IMG/VR virus record: IMGVR_UViG_3300042534_000372
Location: 1 to 56,714 of that record
Source: a virus
Reading direction: 5' to 3' (one strand)
DNA: 56,714 nt
The notes under the pieces are model-generated. The model was not told where the DNA came from, made no database searches, and saw nothing but the letters and a program-made list of their open reading frames with translations. A program made the translations under genes and the position numbers. Positions 29,176 through 37,100 of this stretch are shown in pieces (the stretch's first letter is position 1; every line of letters starts with the position of its first letter).

Positions 29176-29874
29176 TTAGTATTTTTCGTTGTGATCGAAT
29201 TTTCCTGCGTTTTTAATGTCAATTTTCTTTGGTGAATTTTGCGCGGAACTTACATTTTCGTTTTTTTCCCAAGTTCTTATGCAAGCTTTCCAATCTTTCA
29301 TTTTATTTTTCCCGACCAGCCAGCCTTTAGATTCGTAAAAGTCAAAGAATTTTATAGGGTCAACATTGTTTTTCCTTTCAATACAATAAGCTTTTAATTG
29401 CTCTGGTGTGGGTGGCAAAAATCTTTTTGCCCTTATTACTTCTTTAACTTCTTTTACTTCTTCTCTTTCTTTTCCTTCTTTAGTTGTTGTTAGCTGTGTG
29501 TTACCTGTCTGTTGTCTGTCTGTTACCTGTCCGTTGTCTGTCTGTTGGTCGCCTTGATAACTCTCATAATTACAAACAGTTAACCGTGTTGTTTTTCGTA
29601 AGCCTTGCGTAGTGATCATTAAATCTTTTTCTAGCAATTTAAAAAAGGTTCTTACTTTCTGAATTGACCATTTACCTCCGAATCGTTTAGCCCATGAATT
29701 AAGGCTATAAAGAGATTGCCCCCTCTTGCATTCGATTAATTCCCCATCTATAAGGTCTTTATTATCCACGTAATTAACAGACATAAGGATAACACACCAC
29801 GCTTTGAACTTCTCAGCATCGGAAAATACCCAATGCTTCTGTATGTCCCTGCTTAGTTTTATCCAATTTGCCAT
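29176..29874 (-). CDS. Replication initiation protein (winged-helix replisome organiser)
   Basis: 232 residues. The N-terminal part, NWIKLSRDIQKHWVFSDAEK then FKAWCVILMSVNYVDNK, and WSIQKVRTFFKLLEKDLM are typical of phage replication proteins with a winged helix. The middle (about 115-145) is a low-complexity linker with repeated Q-T-D/T-G-N units encoded by TGTCTGT-type repeats. The C-terminal part PPTPEQLKAYC...KMKDWKACIRTWEKN is DnaD/primosome-like. An AGGAGG lies before the start, inside the upstream gene. It and the loader at 28541 form the initiation pair. Confidence 0.75.
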   Translation of the reverse strand: MANWIKLSRDIQKHWVFSDAEKFKAWCVILMSVNYVDNKDLIDGELIECKRGQSLYSLNSWAKRFGGKWSIQKVRTFFKLLEKDLMITTQGLRKTTRLTVCNYESYQGDQQTDNGQVTDRQQTGNTQLTTTKEGKEREEVKEVKEVIRAKRFLPPTPEQLKAYCIERKNNVDPIKFFDFYESKGWLVGKNKMKDWKACIRTWEKNENVSSAQNSPKKIDIKNAGKFDHNEKY

Positions 29875-30236
29875 TATTTAGCCTCCTTTAACTCTTCCTT
29901 AGTAATATAATATTCTTTTGGTATTCCAATTGCGTAACCTTTTGAGCGTAGGAAGTCTACTATCTCTATAGTAACTTTCCAGTTGAAATTATTAACATCT
30001 TCAAATATTAATCTTCTTAAATAGATATAAAATAAATCCCATTGCATCCATAACTTACCAAGCTTTGAACATTCTCTTAAGTCATACTCTGTAATATCCT
30101 TAAGCTCTTTTAGGATTAGCCTTGAATCTGAATGTATTGCATCGTATAAGCTTGATTGCGTTAATAGCAAGCCAGTTAGACCTTTCTTATACTCACATCC
30201 TAAATATCTTCCAAACCATTTTATTTTTTCATTCAT
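29874..30236 (-). CDS. Hypothetical protein of the replication operon
   Basis: 120 residues, mixed: NEKIKWFGRYLGCEYKKGLT at the start, Tyr-rich middle, ending PKEYYITKEELKEAK. The stop shares a base with the initiator start, and its start overlaps the upstream membrane-peptide gene, so the whole block is coupled. No family recognised. Confidence 0.62.
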   Translation of the reverse strand: MNEKIKWFGRYLGCEYKKGLTGLLLTQSSLYDAIHSDSRLILKELKDITEYDLRECSKLGKLWMQWDLFYIYLRRLIFEDVNNFNWKVTIEIVDFLRSKGYAIGIPKEYYITKEELKEAK

Positions 30237-30382
30237 TTCAAATTCTCATTTAATTTATTTTTAATATCTTTTAATTCTGACATTATAATACTAAAATATA
30301 TAGATACCATTGATACCATAATAAAAGTTATCAATGTAATGAATCCAATAATATCTCCTAATACCAATTGTGTTGTTTCCAT
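30233..30382 (-). CDS. 49-residue membrane protein
   Basis: METTQLVLGD, a long hydrophobic segment (IIGFITLITFIMVSMVSIYF), then a charged helix. ATGA overlap with the next gene supports translation. Function unknown. Confidence 0.55.
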   Translation of the reverse strand: METTQLVLGDIIGFITLITFIMVSMVSIYFSIIMSELKDIKNKLNENLK

Positions 30383-30415
30383 TTTAAAAAGTTTTAAATT
30401 TTAAGTCAAAAAAAA

Positions 30416-30562
30416 TTACAATTCAATAACAGTTTTACCCATTAATTTACGTGTTTTTACTTTCTTTTCTTTTATCCTAGAATAAACAGTCTGTATTGTT
30501 TTACCGATGTGTACTGCGTAATCAGATATCTCTAAATATTGTTTATCTCCTACTTTAATCAT
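30416..30562 (-). CDS. Small excisionase/MerR-like HTH protein
   Basis: 48 residues: EISDYAVHIGKTIQTVYSRI, KEKKVKTRKLMGKTVIEL. The arrangement helix, turn, recognition helix, then a beta wing (TRKLMGKTVIEL) is that of minimal excisionase-like winged helices. With no integrase in the window it is better called a small regulator. Confidence 0.65.
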   Translation of the reverse strand: MIKVGDKQYLEISDYAVHIGKTIQTVYSRIKEKKVKTRKLMGKTVIEL

Positions 30563-30585
30563 TTTTAAAAAATTCAAGTTAATAA

Positions 30586-30608
30586 AAGCCGACTATCTTA
30601 ATCGGCTT
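30586..30608 (-). terminator. Hairpin terminator
   Basis: AAGCCGA (30586-30592) pairs with TCGGCTT (30602-30608), followed on the minus strand by TTTTATT. It lies between the gene ending at 30642 and the HTH gene; a TATATTTG promoter box is directly upstream, so initiation would start at the hairpin itself. Confidence 0.65.
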
Positions 30609-30611
30609 CTA

Positions 30612-30619
30612 CAAATATA
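30612..30619 (-). promoter_or_regulatory. Promoter -7 box before the replication operon
   Basis: Minus-strand TATATTTG. Its start point would fall inside the hairpin 30586-30608, so new transcripts carry a 5' stem while older ones terminate there. Confidence 0.5.
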
Positions 30620-30641
30620 GCGATAATTATCGGAATGGCAA

Positions 30642-30875
30642 TTATTTTGTATAAAAAAACATTAAGTACGCCCCGAATATACACAATGCTAAAAGCCAAT
30701 TTATAGGTTTTGAAAATACCGATCGTTCTGGCTCTTCGACTTTATTTACTAACTTATCTCGCTCAATGCTATCTAGAACTTCTATTGTTTGAACCATCAC
30801 TAATCTATCATTTGATGATACTTTGATGCCTCTAGATCTTAAAATATGTGTTACTTGGTCTAATCTTTTCATCAT
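30642..30875 (-). CDS. Tail-anchored membrane protein
   Basis: 77 residues: soluble charged part (LRSRGIKVSSNDRLVMVQTI), then a C-terminal transmembrane helix PINWLLALCIFGAYLMFFYT ending in K. Topology suggests a cytoplasmic domain anchored to the inner membrane. Function unknown. Confidence 0.58.
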   Translation of the reverse strand: MMKRLDQVTHILRSRGIKVSSNDRLVMVQTIEVLDSIERDKLVNKVEEPERSVFSKPINWLLALCIFGAYLMFFYTK

Positions 30876-30890
30876 GGTTTTAAGTTTTAA

Positions 30891-31061
30891 CTATTCGTAC
30901 TCTGGCACTCCTTGATTCACTGTTATGAATGATAATGCAGTATTATTACTACTAAAGTATTTTTTTGCACCATCTGGACACGTTACTCTAAAATCTTGAA
31001 ATGATTCTAGGTGACTGATGTTTTTTGATTTCACCACTTTAATTTTATAAATTTCTTTCAT
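30891..31061 (-). CDS. Hypothetical small protein
   Basis: 56 residues, MKEIYKIKVVKSKNISHLES, beta-rich, with DFRVTCPDGAKKYFSSNN. It starts a base or two before the stop of the upstream gene. Family unknown. Confidence 0.55.
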   Translation of the reverse strand: MKEIYKIKVVKSKNISHLESFQDFRVTCPDGAKKYFSSNNTALSFITVNQGVPEYE

Positions 31062-31062
31062 T

Positions 31063-31326
31063 TTATTTGGATTGCTCGATTAATACTATACTTTTTAAAT
31101 TACTTTCTCCATTTAAAAACATTTCGTAATTAAAATAAATATTGTTTTTCTTTTGGAGGATAATTTCTTTAGCATCTATTTTATTTAGAAAAACTTGAAA
31201 AACTTTAAATCTGTACGGCTTCTTTGGATAGTCGTGAATATTTCTGTGAAATTCACACGCTACGTTATCGCCTTTTTTAAGATTCAGAATATCTTCTAGT
31301 GATGTAATCGGTTTTACTTTAATCAT
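31063..31326 (-). CDS. Hypothetical small protein
   Basis: 87 residues, basic, beta-rich: LNLKKGDNVACEFHRNIHDY, YRFKVFQVFLNKIDAKEIIL. Preceded by the leader AAAACTAAACCCA. Could be a small SH3-like fold; function unknown. Confidence 0.57.
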   Translation of the reverse strand: MIKVKPITSLEDILNLKKGDNVACEFHRNIHDYPKKPYRFKVFQVFLNKIDAKEIILQKKNNIYFNYEMFLNGESNLKSIVLIEQSK

Positions 31327-31331
31327 TGGGT

Positions 31332-31559
31332 TTAGTTTTTAAATTCGTTTAACATTTCAATTATTTCATAGTTTACAATCTCAGGATTGACTAAGTAATC
31401 ACGAATGAAGTACTTTTCGGTTGTTGTAAAAGAGTTTCGCCTCAACTTCTGGTTAATCACACCTTCGGCATAACCCAACGCCTTAGAAAGCGTTGATTGA
31501 CTTATTCGTTTTTCAAACAGAGTAGCACGAAGCCACTCTGCATAGGTTTGTTTTTCCAT
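31332..31559 (-). CDS. XRE-type HTH regulator
   Basis: 75 residues from the ATG at 31559 (MEKQTYAEWLRATLFEKRIS). QSTLSKALGYAEGVINQKLR is a clear HTH of the Cro/CI class. A longer frame to 31637 would overlap the upstream gene by 77 bases, so the internal start is preferred. It sits near the head of the early operon and is a candidate early regulator and possible ligand of the ATGTT-N4-AACAT sites. Confidence 0.65.
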   Translation of the reverse strand: MEKQTYAEWLRATLFEKRISQSTLSKALGYAEGVINQKLRRNSFTTTEKYFIRDYLVNPEIVNYEIIEMLNEFKN

Positions 31560-31560
31560 A

Positions 31561-32091
31561 TTATTCGGTTTTAAATATTTCAAATATTTCTGCCGTGTCG
31601 TAAAATGCACCTTTATATATCCAACAAAAACAACCATCTTGCTGTGTTGTATCGCAATGCTTCAATAACCACCTACCAAAATGTATAGGAGCTTTAAGAT
31701 CTTCAATTAGACTGTAATGCTTAATGATGCCAACAATCCAATATATGCTTAAATCAGAGCTATGTATTGAACTGTTACTTTCCTTAATTAATACATTATA
31801 ATTTTCTTTAGAAATTGAAATTATGCAATTATCATTTTCAAATTTACCATCATTATCAAACTCCACGCCGTGCGTTGTCATGTAGCTATTTATAACTTCG
31901 TGTGTTGTCATCTCAATATATTTTAAAGGTTCGCAATAAATACAAATCGGTTTAGTGTTGTTTGTTATAGCATAATTGCATCCATCAATATAATACTGTA
32001 ATTCTTCAATATTATATGTTTTTTTACACTTGTAGCAAACCCCGCTTTTTTGCGAGGCTTTGAATTTGGCGTTGTGGTGATTATCAGCCAT
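31561..32091 (-). CDS. Zinc-finger-containing hypothetical protein
   Basis: 176 residues. SGVCYKCKKTYNIEELQYYI and later PICIYCEPL give two CxxC pairs about 30 residues apart, a zinc-ribbon-like finger near the N-terminus; the C-terminal half is Trp/His/Cys-rich (FGRWLLKHCDTTQQDGCFCW). Shares one base with the upstream gene's stop. Function unknown. Confidence 0.6.
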   Translation of the reverse strand: MADNHHNAKFKASQKSGVCYKCKKTYNIEELQYYIDGCNYAITNNTKPICIYCEPLKYIEMTTHEVINSYMTTHGVEFDNDGKFENDNCIISISKENYNVLIKESNSSIHSSDLSIYWIVGIIKHYSLIEDLKAPIHFGRWLLKHCDTTQQDGCFCWIYKGAFYDTAEIFEIFKTE

Positions 32092-32348
32092 TAGATTTGA
32101 GATATTAATCCTTTTTTACTTTTATAGTAAACCATCTCTAAAAGATAGTTGAAATCTCCAACCTTTGGAAAACTCATTTCTACATCTACGATATATAAAG
32201 CTTCTTTATAAGCTATTCCGCAATTTTGAGCATCGAATAGATCGGTTAATCCCATGCTAATTCTTTTATCTACTAAATTAACTAGCATTTTAACAGCTCT
32301 CATTGATTTCTTAGTTGCTTTCATTATATCTGAGTTTAAAGTTTTCAT
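32091..32348 (-). CDS. First gene of the leftward early operon
   Basis: 85 residues, MKTLNSDIMKATKKSMRAVK, mostly helical with a basic N-terminus. Starts about 40 bases after a consensus promoter in the divergent region with rusA. No recognised domain. Confidence 0.58.
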   Translation of the reverse strand: MKTLNSDIMKATKKSMRAVKMLVNLVDKRISMGLTDLFDAQNCGIAYKEALYIVDVEMSFPKVGDFNYLLEMVYYKSKKGLISQI

Positions 32349-32388
32349 CCGATTTAGTTTTAAGTGTTATTATTCGTTTTCCTTGATA

Positions 32389-32418
32389 CAAATATACAAT
32401 ACTTTATTTGATATACAA
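32389..32418 (-). promoter_or_regulatory. Early leftward promoter
   Basis: On the minus strand TTG (32418-32416), then 19 bases, then TATATTTG (32396-32389). One of the best consensus promoters in the window, reading into the long minus-strand early operon. Confidence 0.75.
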
Positions 32419-32440
32419 TAGATTAATGCAAATAAAAGAT

Positions 32441-32464
32441 ATGTTAGAAAACATGTTATCTTTG
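32441..32464 (+). promoter_or_regulatory. Operator overlapping the rusA promoter
   Basis: ATGTTAGAAAACATGTT (32441-32457) is the dispersed inverted repeat, and its last base is the first of the -7 box TATCTTTG (32457-32464). Only four bases separate the -7 box from the ATG at 32469, so the transcript is probably leaderless. A protein on the repeat would block this promoter and could also affect the divergent one. Confidence 0.7.
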
Positions 32465-32468
32465 GAGT

Positions 32469-32843
32469 ATGGGAGAAATAGAAATTATAAAAGGGAATAT
32501 TCCTAGTAAATCAAATAGTTACAGGATTATTAAAATTGGTAAGCATTCGAGTTTAGGCAAGACGAAAGAATTAAAATCTTACGAGGATAGTTTTTATTTT
32601 CAATGCAGAAAATACCGCAATAAAAACATTCAGGGAGAGTTTAAGTTTGAATGTAAAGTTTATTACGATTCTAAGAGACCAGATTTGGACGGAAGCTTTA
32701 AAGCGGTGCTAGATTGTCTTCAAAAACTAAATGCCTTTAAAAACGACAATAAGTGTGTAGAAATACACGCAAGGAAATTTAAGGATGTGAATAACCCAAG
32801 AATAGAATTTAAAATTACAGAAATTAAAGATTGGAAATATTAA
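32469..32843 (+). CDS. rusA: RusA-type Holliday junction resolvase
   Basis: 124 residues. VYYDSKRPDLDGSFKAVLDC has the RusA catalytic pattern: Asp72, Asp74, Lys78 and Asp82 (D-x-D-G-x-x-K-x-x-x-D), followed by LNAFKNDNKCVEIHARK, the usual strand region. RusA dimers cut four-way junctions before packaging. It is the only plus-strand gene in this region and is controlled by an operator-promoter overlap. Normal length for the family (about 120). Confidence 0.85.
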   Translation: MGEIEIIKGNIPSKSNSYRIIKIGKHSSLGKTKELKSYEDSFYFQCRKYRNKNIQGEFKFECKVYYDSKRPDLDGSFKAVLDCLQKLNAFKNDNKCVEIHARKFKDVNNPRIEFKITEIKDWKY

Positions 32844-33280
32844 TTAGATTTATCTCTTGTAGTACCTAAACTCAAATTATTATTTAGCTTAAATATGGCA
32901 GTTGTTCTAAATCTCTCTAATTCTTCCTCTTTTATATTCATGTATCTATCTCCAAATATGCAAAATAAATCTGCTACAGTTATGGCTTTTTGTTTTTCTA
33001 TCTCTATGTAAGAAATTAATGAAATATAAATACCCATTTCATTATGAAGTCTTAGTTCTGCATCTTTTAAATCACTCTTTAATGATATAATATTTTCAGT
33101 GGTGGCTAGTGTGGCTTTAATTGTTGCAATATCTTCTCTGGTTTGGATCATAAACATTATAAACAGAATAAGCACAATGCTGCATCCAGCGACAAAGCTT
33201 TTAATTATAAAAAGTAAAGTCTTATAACTTTGGTTAATCTCCGCATTTGAGATGATTAATTCATCAATTTTTCCGGCCAT
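32840..33280 (-). CDS. Membrane protein with coiled-coil segment
   Basis: 146 residues from the ATG at 33280; ATGs at 33292 and 33310 are alternatives but overlap the upstream gene further. One transmembrane helix (SFVAGCSIVLILFIMFMI) is followed by a helical segment (DIATIKATLATTENIISLKS) and a charged C-terminus. Last gene of the tail operon, convergent with rusA (4-base overlap). Possibly anti-receptor or exclusion function; unknown. Confidence 0.55.
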   Translation of the reverse strand: MAGKIDELIISNAEINQSYKTLLFIIKSFVAGCSIVLILFIMFMIQTREDIATIKATLATTENIISLKSDLKDAELRLHNEMGIYISLISYIEIEKQKAITVADLFCIFGDRYMNIKEEELERFRTTAIFKLNNNLSLGTTRDKSN

Positions 33281-33653
33281 TTCTGCATGCATGATAAATA
33301 AGTATTGCAATAAAAAACAACACTAATAGTAAAAAATAAGAGTATTCAGAATTTGATAATAACTCCCTATATAGTTCGTAATCTGCATTAGATTTAAATG
33401 CTGTTAATAACCTTATTATAGTAGGTACTATTAAATAACAACCTACTCCAATAGCAAATAAATCAGACGTTTTATTTTGCCCTATAAATAAAGCACACAA
33501 AGCAATTATAAAGGCATCCTTTAAACTGAATGAATAGATAGCCCAGAAAACGCTTTGATCTGCCGTAAATAGCAAATAAATAACAGTTAGCACCGCAAAG
33601 GCACTAACTGTAATGATGAATTTTCTAACCAAGTTTATCATGCTCTGGATCAA
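33264..33653 (-). CDS. Polytopic membrane protein
   Basis: 129 residues with four hydrophobic helices (FIITVSAFAVLTVIYLLF, DAFIIALCALFIG, LFAIGVGCYLIVPTII, YFLLLVLFFIAILIYHA). It lies at the end of the tail operon, where holins or superinfection-exclusion genes can occur. Nothing else identifies it. Confidence 0.6.
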   Translation of the reverse strand: MIQSMINLVRKFIITVSAFAVLTVIYLLFTADQSVFWAIYSFSLKDAFIIALCALFIGQNKTSDLFAIGVGCYLIVPTIIRLLTAFKSNADYELYRELLSNSEYSYFLLLVLFFIAILIYHACRNGRKN

Positions 33654-33711
33654 TTGTTTCTTCTTCCTGAACTTCTTCTGGCTCGTTGTAATTCACAAAA
33701 CATTTTTTCAT
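33625..33711 (-). CDS. Possible 28-residue acidic peptide
   Basis: MKKCFVNYNEPEEVQEEETI plus eight residues, strongly acidic with one Cys. It overlaps the start of the membrane-protein gene by 29 bases. Low certainty. Confidence 0.35.
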   Translation of the reverse strand: MKKCFVNYNEPEEVQEEETIDPEHDKLG

Positions 33712-33750
33712 AACGTAAAATTTAATTAATAATTATAAAGATAAGTAAAA

Positions 33751-34173
33751 TTAATTTGGTTTTGGAACTGTGAATAAAAAAGGATTATCTCCAATTACCA
33801 AAACTGGAAGGTCGATTGTTAATATCTCAACCTCTATATCATACGGATCTGCCTTAACTGCAATACTTACGATGGCCTGAAATCCGTAATCTGATAAGAT
33901 ATTCCATGCTAATATCTTGCCGTTATTTATATTAAAATCACTAAATCCGTTATAATTTCTAACTATTGCCGTGAAATTAATATCAGTAAAGTAAGGCTTA
34001 TTAAGTGTGAATATAATTGTGTATGTAGCATGTGTAGAATCTACCCTAACTATATCAGCAACACTTATACTTACATTTACAGCTTTTACTTGATTATCCC
34101 CTAGAAACATCGCATTCTGAGCTTGACTAAACAAGCTCAGAAATACAAGTATTATAAAAATTAATCTTTTCAT
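33751..34173 (-). CDS. Secreted beta-rich protein in the fibre operon
   Basis: 140 residues with a Sec signal peptide (MKRLIFIILVFLSLFSQAQ, cleavage after AQA/Q). The mature part is beta-rich (VNVSISVADIVRVDS, THATYTIIFTLNK, FQAIVSIAVKAD) like an Ig-type or adhesin domain. It follows the long fibre gene by one base. An exported protein inside a tail operon is unexpected; see findings. Confidence 0.65.
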   Translation of the reverse strand: MKRLIFIILVFLSLFSQAQNAMFLGDNQVKAVNVSISVADIVRVDSTHATYTIIFTLNKPYFTDINFTAIVRNYNGFSDFNINNGKILAWNILSDYGFQAIVSIAVKADPYDIEVEILTIDLPVLVIGDNPFLFTVPKPN

Positions 34174-37100
34174 TTAGTTGTAATTTAATCCGTATGTAAC
34201 ATTTAAATTAACTCCATCATACCACCAAGAGATAATATCTACAGAATTGGTAGTGCCTGTTAACGTTACTATACCAGCACCTCCATTTATAACTTTTGGT
34301 GTAGGTGACAGTGTTAATGTTCTTCCTCCTGTTACATCTTGTTGCACTCTAATATTACCACTCATTCCATCAATTAGATTAGTTAATGTTGCGGTGGTAT
34401 TACCCGTAAGCGTTATTTTAGCATTTACAGAGGTAGAGCAGTCGTAAGTTGGTGTTGTTCCTGAAAGTGTCTGTGTTGCTTTTTTGAATACGTTAGTTGC
34501 TGTTACTGTACCACTCATAACAGCATTACCTGTAACGTCTATACCTGACGAATTAATTTTAAACAGATCAATAAAAGTACTAGAGGTTGTCATTTGAGAG
34601 AACACATATGAGTCGCTAGTAGCAAAGCTTGTAAATGTATTAGTGAAATTAACCTCTGCATTCCCATTTGACCTATTCCAACTTATAGCCAAGCCTGTAT
34701 CTACTGACGGCAATGTTGTAGTGTTACCGTTGGCATACATAAAACCACTAGCAGTAACATTACCACCAGTATAATTACCACTAGTATCTATACGAGTAGT
34801 TCCGTTGGTTGAAATAGTAGAAGCATTCCAAGGTACTGTACCTAGATTAGAATTACCTGAGTGGTAAACAACTTTCTGAGTCAATCCAATGATCGGAGAT
34901 CCTTCAGCGGTTGCTTGTTCAGCTGCAATCCCTAAAATTAACCCATCAGGTACAAGTTTAACATATGATCTATTACTAGTAATAGGAGTACTACTTACAT
35001 ATCCGCTTGAGTTCTCGTTATGCTTAATTCCATAACCAATAAAAGGGTACGATGTACCACGCTCAGATCCAAAAGTTACAATATTTCCAGACGTATATTT
35101 ACCTAATAGAAAATTAGTTCCAGATGTAGAATTATTAGTTCCAAATGTTGTTGTTGGAAACGTATTATTAATATTCTTTAAAGCAACATTACTACTTAAA
35201 TTTCCATCTGCTAAAGTTCCTGTTGAGTTTGCTAATGCTAAGTAATAAGAACCATGTTGAGAATCTAATAAGTCAGCATTTAGATTAGTATTTAATGTTG
35301 TGCTTGTTGTGGCGTATGGCTGAGTTCCTGTTGCTACATTTGATATAAAATTAGAAGCTGTTACTGTACCACTCACAACAGCATTACCTGTTACGTCTAT
35401 TCCTCCACTAGCTTTAACTTTTAATACATCATCATTACCCCAAAATCCTATTCCAACAGTAGCTAATGAAAGATTACTATTGTAATTATATCGAACAACA
35501 CCAGCTTCATTAAGAATCTCCCTTTTACCAAAAATACCAAAAGACACATTAGCGCCTGATCCTACATTAGGCTGTTGTATTCTAAGTCTATTTTTTGTAT
35601 TGTCACTAATTAAGTTGATTTGATTACTAAAGTTACCACTACCACCAGTATAATTCCCCGAAGCATCTATGCGAGTAACTCCTGCTGTTTGTATTCCTGT
35701 TGTGGCGTTAAATACTGTTCCATTAACTTGCCCCGTAAATGTTGCACCTGTCAATAAAGCGTATAGTCCTAGATTTGGTTTATTTGTAAAATTATTATAG
35801 TCCAAATAATAACTACCAAGCTGACTATTTAATAATTGGGCATTTAGATTAGTATTTAATGTTGTGCTAGTTGTTGCGTATGGCTGAGTTCCTGTTGCTA
35901 CATTTGATATAAAATTAGAAGCTGTTACACTAGCACTGAAACTTCCACTATTGGCATTTGTCAGATCTCTGGCAGAATTAAAAATACCAAGTCCACCAAC
36001 TGAATAAGCATAAGCGTCTACATTTCCTGTATTTGTATTAAATTTTATAGGAAGTCCTGACACTCCACCATACTCTCTAATTGTTAATGTTGATGCGGAA
36101 GTACCTATTGCTTCAACAAATTGACCTGCTCCAATCGGATTCCAAACAGACCTACCACCATCTAATAATATAAATTCACTAGCAGTAATACTATTTGTAA
36201 ATGCATTAGCAATATCAAGGCGAGGAATATTAGTTATAGTTGTTGCTACACCCCCTAAAGTTGGCGTTATTGTTATCGTGTTGTTTAATTTAGTATTGCT
36301 TAATCCTTGAATTTCGTTCGTAGTACTGTTGTCGTTATCCGCAACGCTGAATGTAGTATTTACACCTGTTCCACCTGTGCCTATTGTAACATCTACACCA
36401 ACCTTACTAGATGTTGATGTAATGTTGTAATTTCCAGTCGTTGGGGATTGTCCGTTTATGGTTCTTGCTATCTCTGCATATATTACAGCGTCTTCTGTTG
36501 GATTAACTATTACTCCAAGCCCAGCTGAACCAGTTTTCACAGAAGGAGTATCGCTAAGATCATCAAACGAACTTGCGCCTACACCTCCTGTTCCACCCCC
36601 AGAAATATTTGTTTTTGTCCAGTCGATATAATCCACTAGCACCCCAGTTGTCGGATCTGTGCTTTGTCTTGTTCTTGACTGTACGGCATTACCATAATTA
36701 GTTCTTGTTTCAAAAATGACCGTTGCTACTGGTGCTAGTTCTGAAATTGGAAACTGACTAAATAACAAATCCTGAATTTCAGTTAGTGCCCCAGTTCTAG
36801 CCCCTGTTAATGTTGTATAGTCAGCCTGCCCCATTACCGTTCCAGTCTTATCGCCCAAAGTGTTTGATACAAATAGGTGATATAAAACAAAATCGCCGTT
36901 CGTAACCTCTGTTTGTTGCCATGTTCCAGCTACGTCCTCATTCCATGCAGCGCGACCTGTCCCAGTTGTTAAAATTGGGAATCCTGGTGAATCTTGCGAT
37001 CTCCATTCTGTTGTACCTTCTCTATAAAATACCGTATAACCAGTCGTGCTCAACACAGATGGGATTGATGTTATAATATCTTGATTTCTTATTACTCCAG

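Noticed and set aside
30416-30562. Excisionase of a temperate phage
   Set aside because: The fold looks excisionase-like, but no integrase or attachment site was found, so it is described only as a small HTH protein.
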